Part shown: in pieces, positions 8,472 through 17,430 of the stretch
Layout of the letters: the number at the start of each line of letters is the position of its first letter
Position numbering within the stretch: position 1 is the stretch's first letter
Assembly: GCF_039839375.1 (NCBI RefSeq)
Contig: NZ_JBDOQU010000001.1
Span: forward strand, 124,001-188,000
Direction: 5' to 3'
Source: JBDOQU01 sp039839375
Lineage (GTDB): Bacteria; Pseudomonadota; Alphaproteobacteria; DSM-16000; Inquilinaceae
DNA length: 64,000 nucleotides
Notes under the pieces: generated by a model
Told to the model about the DNA's origin: nothing
The model's database searches: none
The model's input: the letters and a program-made list of their open reading frames with translations, nothing else
Made by a program: the position numbers and the translations under genes

Positions 8472-8767
8472 AGATCGACCTTGCGCCCCTCTTCATGCGC
8501 CCGGCTGAAGTCGAGATCGGAATCCACGAGCGGCGACCTGCGCAACGCGGCGAGGATGCCCCCTGTCCTGGGAGGCTCACCGGCGACAGCCCGGTCGACG
8601 ATGGCGCGCAATCTGGATGCCTCCGCATCATCCTCGGCGAGGCGACGCGCCAATGACCGGAGGAGATCGCGGTCCGAATCGCGGCCAAGCACCTCGAAGC
8701 GCGCAAGGCCGCGCTCGGTCAGGCGAGAGCGGTAGTTCCGGACGGCGCGCCTCTGCGAAGTTCCCAT
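8468..8767 (-). CDS. vapB: Antitoxin of the VapBC pair
   Basis: A 99-residue partner of the VapC toxin. The N-terminal half (RNYRSRLTERGLARFEVLGR then DLLRSLARRLAED) looks like a ribbon-helix-helix DNA-binding unit: a short strand followed by two helices. The C-terminal half is variable, as expected for the toxin-wrapping tail. I chose the ATG at 8767 over an upstream TTG at 8779 because GGAGG (8773-8777) lies 5 bases before it. It should repress its own promoter (8792-8820), where TATCC repeats lie. Confidence 0.8.
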   Translation of the reverse strand: MGTSQRRAVRNYRSRLTERGLARFEVLGRDSDRDLLRSLARRLAEDDAEASRLRAIVDRAVAGEPPRTGGILAALRRSPLVDSDLDFSRAHEEGRKVDL

Positions 8768-8783
8768 CGATACCTCCAACGTC

Positions 8784-8820
8784 TATCCGGTAATATATCC
8801 TGAAATCGATGGAGAAGCAA
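8784..8820 (-). promoter_or_regulatory. vapBC promoter with repeated operator-like motif
   Basis: On the minus strand TTGCTT (8820-8815), a 17-base spacer and TATATT (8797-8792) form a near-consensus housekeeping promoter. On the plus strand TATCC occurs at 8784 and 8796, exactly 12 bp apart, covering the -10 region and the expected start point near 8785. The repeats suit binding of ribbon-helix-helix dimers, inferred from position only. Confidence 0.65.
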
Positions 8821-8923
8821 TCCGGGTAGCCATCTCGATCGGCGTCTCTCAGCCATTGGCCTTCCGGACTCATGATAGTAAGGTGCCGCCTCGTTCCCAC
8901 CCTCAAAGACAAGCGCGAAGCAC

Positions 8924-9418
8924 ATGGCAGGAAGCGTCAACAAGGTCATTCTCGTCGGCAATCTGGGCCGCGATCCCGAAGTCCGCACCATGCAGTCGGG
9001 CGGGCGGGTCTGCAACCTGTCGCTCGCCACGTCGGAAAGCTGGAAGGACCGCAATTCCGGCGAACGGAAGGAGCGGACCGAATGGCACCGCGTCGTGGTG
9101 TTCAACGACGCGCTGGTCGGGGTGTGCGAGCGGTTCCTGAAGAAGGGATCGAAGATCTATATCGAAGGCCAGCTCGAGACCCGCAAATGGCAGGACCAGA
9201 GCGGCCAGGAGAAATATTCGACGGAAGTCGTGCTGCGCCCGTTCCGGGGCGAACTGACGATGCTCGACGGAAGGGGCGAGGGCGGCGGTGGCGGCTCCTA
9301 CGACTCCGGGCCGGATTACGGCAGCAGCAGTGGCGGTCGCAGCGGCGGCTCCCAGGACCGCGACCGGTCGCCGGGCCCCGGCCCGATGAACGATCTGGAC
9401 GACGAGATCCCGTTCTGA
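8924..9418 (+). CDS. ssb: Single-stranded DNA-binding protein
   Basis: A 164-residue SSB. Residues 1-110 form the OB fold (SVNKVILVGNLGRDPEVRTM at the start, WHRVVVF and KGSKIYIEGQLETRKW in the core). A glycine/serine-rich linker follows, and the protein ends in the acidic tip DLDDEIPF that recruits repair and replication proteins. It protects single-stranded DNA in replication and repair. In many bacteria it is divergent from uvrA with a shared control region; here 993 bases and a toxin-antitoxin pair intervene, and I see no LexA box in front of ssb. It converges with the EEP gene, one base apart. Confidence 0.97.
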   Translation: MAGSVNKVILVGNLGRDPEVRTMQSGGRVCNLSLATSESWKDRNSGERKERTEWHRVVVFNDALVGVCERFLKKGSKIYIEGQLETRKWQDQSGQEKYSTEVVLRPFRGELTMLDGRGEGGGGGSYDSGPDYGSSSGGRSGGSQDRDRSPGPGPMNDLDDEIPF

Positions 9419-9419
9419 C

Positions 9420-10115
9420 CTACCATTCCAGCGTCACCACGAAGGGCAGGTGGTCCGACGCGCTCCGGGCGCCTTCGGTCCGCCAGACCAGGCTTTCGGC
9501 GCGGTAGGGTTTCGGGGCGGCGTAGATCCGGTCGAGCGCGAAGACAGGCGTTCGCGACGGCCATGTACGGCCGTACCAGCCTTCGGGGAAGCGGCCGGTC
9601 AGTTGGCGGAGCCGCCGGTTGCTTCCCGGCAGCCACTCGTTCAAATCGCCAAGCAGCAGGATCCGGCCGCCGACCCCGCCCAGCCCGCCGATCAGCCGGT
9701 CGATCTGGACGCGCCGTTCCGCGCCCCTCAGCCCAAGATGGGTGGCGACGACGCGGATATCCCCCAGCGGCGTCTCCAACTCGACATCCAGCGCGCCCCT
9801 CGGTTCCCTCCGGTCCACCGACAGGTCGATCCGCCGGCTGCTTGCGACTGTGAACCGGGTGAACAGGGCGTTCCCGTACTCGCCGGTATGGTCGCGGATA
9901 TTGCCGCCGGGCACGCCGGTCAGTCCGGTCTCCGCGGCGATCAGCTCGAACTGGTCCAGCCCGCCATGGCGCGGCCGGCGGGTATCGACTTCCTGCAGCG
10001 CCAATATGTCGGGGTCGATCGCCCTGATGACGCTGACGATCCTCATGGGATCGTAGCGGCCGTCCGTGCCGACAGCGCCATGGACGTTGTATGTCGCGAT
10101 CCGCAACGCGGTCAC
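9420..10115 (-). CDS. Endonuclease/exonuclease/phosphatase (EEP) family hydrolase
   Basis: A 231-residue metal-dependent phosphoesterase. Family motifs occur in order: RIATYNVHG, ALQEVD, THLGL, LLGDLNEW, ALDRIY and the C-terminal SDHLPFVVTLEW, which holds the catalytic Asp-His. No signal peptide. Its start overlaps the stop of the PLD-VTT gene by 4 bases (10112-10115), so the two form an operon. The substrate cannot be told from sequence; the context of a phospholipase-D-type membrane protein suggests a lipid or phosphodiester substrate rather than DNA repair. Confidence 0.85.
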   Translation of the reverse strand: MTALRIATYNVHGAVGTDGRYDPMRIVSVIRAIDPDILALQEVDTRRPRHGGLDQFELIAAETGLTGVPGGNIRDHTGEYGNALFTRFTVASSRRIDLSVDRREPRGALDVELETPLGDIRVVATHLGLRGAERRVQIDRLIGGLGGVGGRILLLGDLNEWLPGSNRRLRQLTGRFPEGWYGRTWPSRTPVFALDRIYAAPKPYRAESLVWRTEGARSASDHLPFVVTLEW

Positions 10116-12247
10116 CGGCGCTTTGCCAGCCAGTGATCCGTGGCCAGCGCCAGCGCCACCAGGAGGAGGATAGCCGCGCCCAGCAGCGTGATGCTGCGTG
10201 GCGTCGGGTCCTCGATCATCGCCGCGAACCTGTCGCCCAGCAGGATCAGCGCCACCGTCCCCGGCCCCATGCCCATGATCGTGCCGATCATGAAGTCCCG
10301 GAACCGGATGCGCAGCGCGCCGGCGGCGACGTTGACCAGGCTGAACGGCGCGATCGGCACCATCCTGATGATCGCCACCGTCGTTATGCCCCGCCGGCCC
10401 AGCCGGTCGTTGATCGCGGCGAAGGTCCGGCCGCTCAGCCGGCTGATGGCGTCACGCCCCAGCGCGAAGCCGATGAAGAACAGCAGCGACGCGCTGAGCA
10501 GGATGCCGACGAAGGCGTAGAGCGATCCCCAGAAGGGATGGAAGACCACCCCGACCATCGAGATCATGACCGTGACCGGGAAAGAGACCAGGCCGCCGAG
10601 CACGAACAGCCCGATGACGATCAGCGGCGCCAGCGTCGCATCCTGCCAGCCCCGCGCCCAATCGATGGCGGCCGACGGATTGGCGTAGTCCGAAAGCGGC
10701 GTCCAGATCCATGCCGCCGCCAGGAAGGCCGCCGCCAGGAGGATCGCGATCGGCCGGCGCAGCCTGCGCCAACGCGACGCCTCGTCCGGTTCCTGCCCGT
10801 CGGGACTCTCGAAATCCTCCGGCGTGATCAGGCGGGCGGCGATCTGTTCGGGTGGCACCGGCCGGTCGGGATCGATCAGTTCGAATTCCGGAACCATGAC
10901 ATCCCGCGTCTCGGGCGCCGGTTCGTCGAAGACCTCCAGCCTCCGGCCGCCGCCGGTCAATCTTCCGATGGTCTCGATCAGCGATCCCGTCTCCGCGATC
11001 GTCTCCCGCACGGTATCGGTCGTCTGGTCCAGATGTTCGGCCAGCAGGCGGTCGCGGAAGCGTGCAATGGCCTGCCGCACCTCCGGCCGCTCCCCGGCCT
11101 CGACCAGCAGGTCGCATTCCGTGTCCAGCCCCATCGACCGGTTCGACAGATTGCTCGATCCCACCCGCATCAGCCGGTCGTCGACGACCATCACCTTGGC
11201 GTGGATGTTCAGATCCGGCGGATGGTCGCCGGCCAGGACGGGATGGCATATCCGAAGGCGATCCCGCCTGTCGGCCCGCCGCAGCCGGCGGATCAGCCGG
11301 TCCCGGCCGACGCCCATCGTCTCTTCCTCAAGCCATCCGTTATTGCGGCGCGGCAGGACGATGACGATCTCCGGACCGTCCTCCTCGTCGAGCCGCCGGG
11401 CGATGGCGTCGCCGACGCGGCCGGAGGTGAAGTACTGGTTCTCGATATAGATATGGCGCCGGGCCGCCTCCACGGCCGTCACCCACGCCTTCTCGACCTC
11501 CCGGACCTCCTGCCGGTCGCGCCAGGGCGATTCGGTCCGCGCGATGGCGACCTGAACGCTCCGGACGTCGGGGACGGTCTCGACCGGCCAGGGATCGCCG
11601 TCGCCGCTTTTCCAGTCGGCGAAGCGCCGGCCGGCCGCGCGCCGCCACCGGTCGCGGGCCAGGTCGCCCAGCGCGCGGGCGGCGTCGCCGTCGACCATCA
11701 TCTGCACATCGTGGAACGGCTCGTAGCGGTCGCCGTCGGGATTGGTGCGCCGGGGATCGGCGGCCCGATGATCGCTCGTGTCCCACCGGTTGGCGGTGAT
11801 GTCCAGCCCGCCGCAGAAGGCGAGATTGTCGTCGATCACCACCAGCTTCTGGTGATGGGACGCCGTCGGCGGATGATGCCCGTCAGTCCGGAAGACGATC
11901 CGCCGCCTGTTGTCCCAGGGCCGCCTGATGCGGGGGAACAGCTCCCGCTCCAGCGCATAGATGACGGCATAGTCCCACAGCAGCACCCGCACCTGCAGGT
12001 CGCGGTTTTCATCCACCGCTCGGCGCAGCAGCGCCCCCAGCGCCACCGGCCAGCCATCGTCGGGCGGCGCTCCCCGCACCAGTTCGACCTTCGTGTGAAG
12101 CTCCCACGCCAGGATGACGATGGATTTGCGCGCCTGCATGATCGCCGATCGCAGGGCGGCGAAATAGGCCTCCCCGTCGATCAGCAGGGCGACCCGGTCG
12201 GCATGTTCCACCCGCCAGCAACTGTCTCCCGGCTCCAGGATGCTCAT
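10112..12247 (-). CDS. Phospholipase D-like protein fused to a VTT membrane domain
   Basis: A 711-residue two-part protein. The cytosolic N-terminal part is a phospholipase D/cardiolipin-synthase-type enzyme with both HxKxxxxD motifs (His132-Lys134-Asp139 and His349-Lys351-Asp356), so it should be catalytically complete. A charged linker (about 400-485) leads to a C-terminal VTT/DedA-type membrane domain (about 490-705) with several helices and the motif MVPIAPFSLVNVAAGA. VTT proteins include lipid scramblases, so coupled synthesis or transfer of phospholipid is plausible. It is co-transcribed with the downstream EEP hydrolase. Confidence 0.88.
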   Translation of the reverse strand: MSILEPGDSCWRVEHADRVALLIDGEAYFAALRSAIMQARKSIVILAWELHTKVELVRGAPPDDGWPVALGALLRRAVDENRDLQVRVLLWDYAVIYALERELFPRIRRPWDNRRRIVFRTDGHHPPTASHHQKLVVIDDNLAFCGGLDITANRWDTSDHRAADPRRTNPDGDRYEPFHDVQMMVDGDAARALGDLARDRWRRAAGRRFADWKSGDGDPWPVETVPDVRSVQVAIARTESPWRDRQEVREVEKAWVTAVEAARRHIYIENQYFTSGRVGDAIARRLDEEDGPEIVIVLPRRNNGWLEEETMGVGRDRLIRRLRRADRRDRLRICHPVLAGDHPPDLNIHAKVMVVDDRLMRVGSSNLSNRSMGLDTECDLLVEAGERPEVRQAIARFRDRLLAEHLDQTTDTVRETIAETGSLIETIGRLTGGGRRLEVFDEPAPETRDVMVPEFELIDPDRPVPPEQIAARLITPEDFESPDGQEPDEASRWRRLRRPIAILLAAAFLAAAWIWTPLSDYANPSAAIDWARGWQDATLAPLIVIGLFVLGGLVSFPVTVMISMVGVVFHPFWGSLYAFVGILLSASLLFFIGFALGRDAISRLSGRTFAAINDRLGRRGITTVAIIRMVPIAPFSLVNVAAGALRIRFRDFMIGTIMGMGPGTVALILLGDRFAAMIEDPTPRSITLLGAAILLLVALALATDHWLAKRR

Positions 12248-12443
12248 TCATTGGTCCGTGATCGTGAAAGACTGGGCCGTTCCCTGCGTTTGGCCCTTCT
12301 AGGAAATGAAATTGTCCTCTCGCGGTTCCACGGGTCCGGCAAACCGCCGATTGACGCCATTCAATCCAGCGCGTGTGGAAGCGCCGGGGCCGTGATATAG
12401 CGACCGACCGAGATTTTTGAGAGGGCGCGGTCGCGCGCGGTCC

Positions 12444-13844
12444 ATGTACAGGGTCCCCGTCCAACAGGGGGAAAGCTGGCTGCTTTCCCGCGTCAGAAGG
12501 CATGTCTCCGAACTGCTGCGCCTGGCCGCGCCTGTGATCGTGGCCAGGGCCGGGCTGCTGGTGATGGCGATGGTCGATGTCGTCTTCGTCGGCCGATACG
12601 GAACGCTGGACCTCGCCCAGCTTTCCCTCGCCAACGCGCCGGTGGGCGCGCTTATCGCCAGCGGAACCGGGCTGCTCATCGGCACCCTCGCGATGACGGC
12701 GAACGCGCTGGGTCGCGGCCAGCCGCGTGAGTGCGGCGCGATCTGGCGGCGGTCGGTCGTCTATGCCGGCGGCGTCGGCCTCGTCGGACTGGCGATATGC
12801 TCGGTCGGTGAGCCAGTCTTGCTCGCGCTTGGGCAGTCACCCCGGATCGCATCGGGGGCGGCGGATGTGATGTTCATCCTGGGGCTGGGCCTGCCGGCAA
12901 GCCTGATCTTCACCACCACCGCCTTCTTCCTGGAAGGGTTGAAGAGGCCGTTGCCGGGCATGGTCGCGATGATCCTGGCCAACGTCCTGAACGCCTTCAT
13001 CAACTGGCTGCTCGTCTTCGGCCAATGGGGGATGCCGGAACTGGGCGCGGCCGGCGCAGCTTGGGCGTCGACCATCGTCCGGACCTGCCTCGCCATTGGA
13101 CTCGTCCTCTACGCGCTGAACATGGCGGATCACGCTGCCTACGGCGTCCGGACATGGCCCGGCTGGCGCTGGCGGGAGTGGGGGGCGCAGCGTCGCATCG
13201 GCTATGGCGGCGGCGCCTCCATCGGGATCGAGGCCGGCTCGTTCGCCAGCCTCAGCCTGTTCGCCGGCTGGCTGGGCGCGGTGGCGCTCGGCGCCTATTC
13301 GATCGGCCTCAACCTCCTTGCGCTGATGTTCATGGTCGCGCTGGGCATTGGCTCCGCGACCGCCGTCCGGGTCGGCATCGCCCACGGGCGGGAGGACGCG
13401 CCGGACCTCGCGCTGGCCGGCTGGACCGGCCTTGGCGTCAATACCGGGGTGATGATTCTGCTCGGTGTCTTCCTGTGGTTCTTTCCCGGAGCGATCGCCG
13501 CCATCTTCACGGACGAACCGGAATTGCTGGCGGCTTCCATTCCGCTCATCGCCATCACCGCCTTCATCCTGGTCGCCGATGGCGGGCAGGTGGTGGTGGC
13601 GAACGCGCTCCGGGGGAGGGGCGATGCGCTGGGCCCGACGGTGGCGCACACCATTTCCTACCTGCTGGTGATGGTCCCGACCGCGTGGTTCCTGGCGCTT
13701 CCGTTGGGACGCGGCGTGATGGGCCTGTTCGAAGGCATCCTCATCGCCAGCATCGTCTCGATCGTCCTCCTGTCCTTGCGTTTTCATTACCTTTCCAGGC
13801 GCGACCTGCGGCTTATGGCGCGGCCGGCGGAGCTTCCGGGTTAG
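12444..13844 (+). CDS. MATE family efflux transporter
   Basis: A 466-residue inner-membrane antiporter of the MATE (NorM/DinF) family, with about 12 hydrophobic helices in two similar halves. Family hallmarks are an N-terminal LRLAAPVIVARAGLLVMAMVD segment, shown here in part as LRLAAPVIVARAG, and VVFVGRYGTLDLAQLSLAN after it. A typical member exports cationic drugs or metabolites using Na+ or H+. I chose the ATG at 12444; an in-frame TTG at 12417 is an alternative. It stands alone, divergent from the PLD-VTT gene. The substrate is unknown. Confidence 0.9.
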   Translation: MYRVPVQQGESWLLSRVRRHVSELLRLAAPVIVARAGLLVMAMVDVVFVGRYGTLDLAQLSLANAPVGALIASGTGLLIGTLAMTANALGRGQPRECGAIWRRSVVYAGGVGLVGLAICSVGEPVLLALGQSPRIASGAADVMFILGLGLPASLIFTTTAFFLEGLKRPLPGMVAMILANVLNAFINWLLVFGQWGMPELGAAGAAWASTIVRTCLAIGLVLYALNMADHAAYGVRTWPGWRWREWGAQRRIGYGGGASIGIEAGSFASLSLFAGWLGAVALGAYSIGLNLLALMFMVALGIGSATAVRVGIAHGREDAPDLALAGWTGLGVNTGVMILLGVFLWFFPGAIAAIFTDEPELLAASIPLIAITAFILVADGGQVVVANALRGRGDALGPTVAHTISYLLVMVPTAWFLALPLGRGVMGLFEGILIASIVSIVLLSLRFHYLSRRDLRLMARPAELPG

Positions 13845-13986
13845 GACGGATTCCGCCGCGCCCGCATCGATTGTTCCGGGCATCTTTGTTTGCTAGGGTG
13901 CGCGGTCTTTTTCCCGCGCGCGATTCCGCCCGAGACCCCAGGTCCGGCGCGGCGGTCGCGCTCTTTCCTGTTCCTGGATCATTCCC

Positions 13987-16767
13987 TTGACCGATAGCCC
14001 CGTTCAGCCGTCCGGATTCGACATCAAGCCCGTGACGATCGAGGAGGAGATGAAGCGCTCCTATCTCGATTACGCGATGAGCGTCATCGTCAGCCGCGCG
14101 CTGCCCGACGTCCGCGACGGGCTGAAGCCGGTCCATCGCCGCATCCTCTTCGCGATGAAGGAGGCCGGCTACGATTCGACCAAACCGTTCAAGAAATCCT
14201 CCCGCATCGTCGGCGACGTCATGGGTAAGTACCACCCGCATGGCGACGCCTCGATCTACGACGCGCTGGTCCGTATGGCGCAGGATTTCTCCATGCGCCT
14301 GCCGCTCATCCAGCCGCAGGGCAATTTCGGGTCGATGGACGGCGACCCGCCGGCGGCGATGCGGTACACCGAGGCGCGGCTCGCCAAATCCTCCGAATCG
14401 ATGCTGGACGACATCGACAAGGAAACGGTCGATTTTCAGCCGAACTACGATGAGACGATGGAGGAAGCGGTCGTCCTGCCGGCGCGCTTCCCCAACCTTC
14501 TGGTCAATGGCGCGGGCGGCATCGCCGTCGGCATGGCGACCAACATCCCGCCCCACAATCTGGGGGAGGTGGTCGACGCCTGCATCGCAACGATCGACAA
14601 CCCGCTGATCTCCCTCGACGAGCTGATGGACCATGTGCCGGGGCCGGACTTCCCGACCGGCGGCGTGATCCTGGGGCGGTCCGGCATGCGCGCCGCGCTC
14701 CATACCGGGCGCGGCAGCGTCATCATGCGCGGCAAGGCGTCGATCGAGGAGATCCGGAAGGACCGGCTGGCGATCGTCGTCACGGAGATCCCCTTCCAGG
14801 TCAACAAGTCCCGGATGCTGGAGCGGATCGCCGAGGTCGTCCAGGAGAAGACGGTCGAGGGCATCTCCGATCTGCGCGACGAAAGCGACCGGGACGGCGT
14901 CCGCGTGGTGGTCGAACTGAAGCGCGACGCCAACGCCGACGTGGTGCTGAACCAGCTCTACCGCTTCACGCCGCTACAGACCTCCTTCGGCGTCAACATG
15001 CTGGCGCTGAACGGCGGCCGTCCGGAACTGCTGAACCTGAAGCAGATCATCGAGGCGTTCCTGGCCTTCCGTGAGGAGGTCATCACCCGCCGGACGATCT
15101 TCGAACTGGGCAAGGCGCGGGATCGCGCACACACCTTGCTCGGCCTCGGCGTCGCCGTCGCCAATATCGATGAGGTGATCGCCCTGATCCGCCGCGCGCC
15201 CGACCCCCAGGCGGCGCGCGAGCAGTTGATGGCGCGGGCCTGGCCGGCCGGCGACGTGGCGCCGCTGATCCAACTGGTGGACGAACCCGACCGCCCGCTG
15301 GGGGAGGACAACACCTATCGGATGTCCGAGGCGCAGGCCAAGGCGATCCTCGATCTGCGCCTGCACCGGCTGACCGGGCTGGAGCGCGACAAGATCGGCG
15401 CGGATCTGAGCGAGGTCGTCGCCCGGATCGCGGAATATCTGGAAATCCTGCGCTCCCGCGAGCGGCTGCTGGAAATCCTCCGCGAAGAACTCCTGGAGAT
15501 GAAGGAGAAGTTCGGCACCCCGCGCCGGACGATGATCGAGGACGCCGAATTCGAGGCCGACATCGAGGATCTGATCGCGCGGGAGGACATGGTCGTCACG
15601 GTCAGCCACGCCGGCTACATCAAGCGCGTGCCCCTGTCGACCTACCGGGCGCAACACCGGGGCGGCAAGGGCCGGTCCGGCATGGCGATGAAGGAGGAGG
15701 ATTTCGTCTCCGACCTGTTCATCGCCAACACCCACACGCCGATGCTGTTCTTCTCCTCGCGCGGCATCTGCTACAAGCTGAAGGTCTACCGTCTGCCCGT
15801 CGGTACGCCGCAGAGCCGCGGCAAGGCGCTGGTCAACATGCTGCCGCTGGAGCGGGGAGAGATCATCACCACGGTGATGCCGCTGCCGGAGGATGAGGAT
15901 AGCTGGGGCGATTTGAACGTCGTCTTCGCCACGGCCTCGGGCAATGTCCGGCGCAACCGGCTCAGCGATTTCACGCAGATCAACCGCAACGGCAAGATCG
16001 CGATGAAGCTGGATGATGGCGACAGCCTGATCGCCGTCCATACCTGCTCCGAAGACAGCGACGTGCTGCTGGCGACCCATCTGGGCATGTGCATCCGCTT
16101 CCACGCCACCGACGTCCGCGTCTTCTCCGGCCGCACCTCGACCGGCGTGCGCGGCATCCGGCTGGCCAAGGGCGACCGCGTGATCTCCATGTCGATCCTG
16201 CGCCACATGGACGCCACGGCGGACGAGCGTAAGGCCTACCTCAAGCGCGCCAACGAGATGCGCCAGGCCGAGGGCGTCGAGACCGACGGCGCCGACGAGG
16301 TCGAGACCCAGGATATCGAGCTTTCGGCCGAGCGGTTCGACCAGATGATGGCGGAGGAGGACTTCATCCTCACCATCAGCGAGCAGGGCTTCGGCAAGCG
16401 GTCTTCCTCCTACGGATATCGGCAGACCGGCCGGGGCGGCAAGGGCATCTGGGCGATGGAGATGGGCGACCGCAACCAGGCCGTCTCCGCCTGCTTCCCG
16501 GTACGCCATGACGCGGAGATCATCCTGGTCACCGATGGCGGGCAACTCATGCGCTGCCCCGTCGGCCAGATCCGCATCGCCGCGCGGAAGACGCTGGGAG
16601 TCACGGTCTTCCGGGTCGCGGAGGATGAGCGGGTGGTGTCGGTCGCTGCGATCTCCGATTCCGGGAATGGCGAGGTGGAGGACGACCTCGCCGGGGAGAT
16701 GGGCGAGGATATGGGGGAGATCGCGGATGGAACTGATGGAAACGGGGGCGATGCCGGTGCGGAGTAG
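13987..16767 (+). CDS. gyrA: DNA gyrase subunit A
   Basis: A 926-residue type IIA topoisomerase subunit that cuts and rejoins DNA during negative supercoiling. The active-site tyrosine is Tyr127 (AAMRYTEARL). The GyrA box QHRGGKG near residue 557 at the start of the C-terminal wrapping domain separates it from ParC. The tail is strongly acidic. The start is a TTG, giving the conserved opening up to VTIEEEMKRSYLDYAMS; no better start is near. In the quinolone region the sequence is HPHGDAS, so alanine (residue 88, E. coli position 83) replaces the usual serine. coaD follows directly. Confidence 0.97.
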   Translation: MTDSPVQPSGFDIKPVTIEEEMKRSYLDYAMSVIVSRALPDVRDGLKPVHRRILFAMKEAGYDSTKPFKKSSRIVGDVMGKYHPHGDASIYDALVRMAQDFSMRLPLIQPQGNFGSMDGDPPAAMRYTEARLAKSSESMLDDIDKETVDFQPNYDETMEEAVVLPARFPNLLVNGAGGIAVGMATNIPPHNLGEVVDACIATIDNPLISLDELMDHVPGPDFPTGGVILGRSGMRAALHTGRGSVIMRGKASIEEIRKDRLAIVVTEIPFQVNKSRMLERIAEVVQEKTVEGISDLRDESDRDGVRVVVELKRDANADVVLNQLYRFTPLQTSFGVNMLALNGGRPELLNLKQIIEAFLAFREEVITRRTIFELGKARDRAHTLLGLGVAVANIDEVIALIRRAPDPQAAREQLMARAWPAGDVAPLIQLVDEPDRPLGEDNTYRMSEAQAKAILDLRLHRLTGLERDKIGADLSEVVARIAEYLEILRSRERLLEILREELLEMKEKFGTPRRTMIEDAEFEADIEDLIAREDMVVTVSHAGYIKRVPLSTYRAQHRGGKGRSGMAMKEEDFVSDLFIANTHTPMLFFSSRGICYKLKVYRLPVGTPQSRGKALVNMLPLERGEIITTVMPLPEDEDSWGDLNVVFATASGNVRRNRLSDFTQINRNGKIAMKLDDGDSLIAVHTCSEDSDVLLATHLGMCIRFHATDVRVFSGRTSTGVRGIRLAKGDRVISMSILRHMDATADERKAYLKRANEMRQAEGVETDGADEVETQDIELSAERFDQMMAEEDFILTISEQGFGKRSSSYGYRQTGRGGKGIWAMEMGDRNQAVSACFPVRHDAEIILVTDGGQLMRCPVGQIRIAARKTLGVTVFRVAEDERVVSVAAISDSGNGEVEDDLAGEMGEDMGEIADGTDGNGGDAGAE

Positions 16768-16776
16768 GGGGGCTGG

Positions 16777-17298
16777 ATGAGCGAGCGGATCGCCGTCTAT
16801 CCGGGCACGTTCGATCCCATCACGAACGGCCATATCGACATCATCCACCGGGCGACGCGCCTCTGCGACAGGCTGATCGTCGCCGTCGCCCGCAACGCCG
16901 GCAAGGGCCCGCTGTTCTCGACCGACGAGCGGGTGGACCTTGTCGGCGCGGAGATCGAGTCCCTGACCGCCAAGGGCCTAAGGATCGAGGTCCACCCCTT
17001 TGACAATCTGCTGATGCATTTTGCCGAGAGCGTTTCGGCGTCCCTGATCATCCGGGGGCTGCGGGCCGTGTCGGATTTCGAGTATGAATTCCAGATGGCC
17101 GGCATGAACGCCAAGATCAATCCCGGCATCGAAACCGCCTTCCTGATGTCGTCCGACCGGAACCAGTTCATCTCCTCCCGGTTCGTGAAGGAGATCGGGC
17201 GTCTGGGCGGCGACATAAGTCATTTCGTCAGTCCGCGCGTCGCCGAACGGCTGGCGGTCAGCTTCCGCAGCCAGAAGGACGAAGGCAGCGAGGATTGA
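16777..17298 (+). CDS. coaD: Phosphopantetheine adenylyltransferase
   Basis: A 173-residue cytoplasmic enzyme for the fourth step of coenzyme A synthesis: it joins ATP and 4'-phosphopantetheine to give dephospho-CoA. The nucleotidyltransferase motif GTFDPITNGHIDII (T/HxGH type) is at residues 10-23. The second conserved motif is MSSDRNQFISSRFVKEI near residue 125. The length is normal. It begins 9 bases after the gyrA stop and is probably co-transcribed, an arrangement common in alphaproteobacteria. Confidence 0.97.
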   Translation: MSERIAVYPGTFDPITNGHIDIIHRATRLCDRLIVAVARNAGKGPLFSTDERVDLVGAEIESLTAKGLRIEVHPFDNLLMHFAESVSASLIIRGLRAVSDFEYEFQMAGMNAKINPGIETAFLMSSDRNQFISSRFVKEIGRLGGDISHFVSPRVAERLAVSFRSQKDEGSED

Positions 17299-17430
17299 CG
17301 GGCGCGGGTGATCGGTAACGGCTCCGTAGCGGAGATGAGTCCGGAATCTAAATCAGGCGATATGTGAAGCGCGAGTTCTTCACCTGCCTTATGCATCACT
17401 GCATGAGTCAATTATCATGAGGTAGGTTTC

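Noticed and set aside
10091..12400. Very long open frame on the plus strand opposite the PLD-VTT gene
   Set aside because: High GC leaves few stop codons in antisense frames. The translation is low in complexity and Arg/Pro/Gln-rich with no domain, while the minus strand encodes a clear two-domain enzyme.
13970..13984. GTTC-N7-ATTC just before gyrA, similar to a LexA box
   Set aside because: One half-site deviates in a conserved base and gyrA is not a usual SOS gene. The two exact boxes at uvrA and lexA set a stricter standard.
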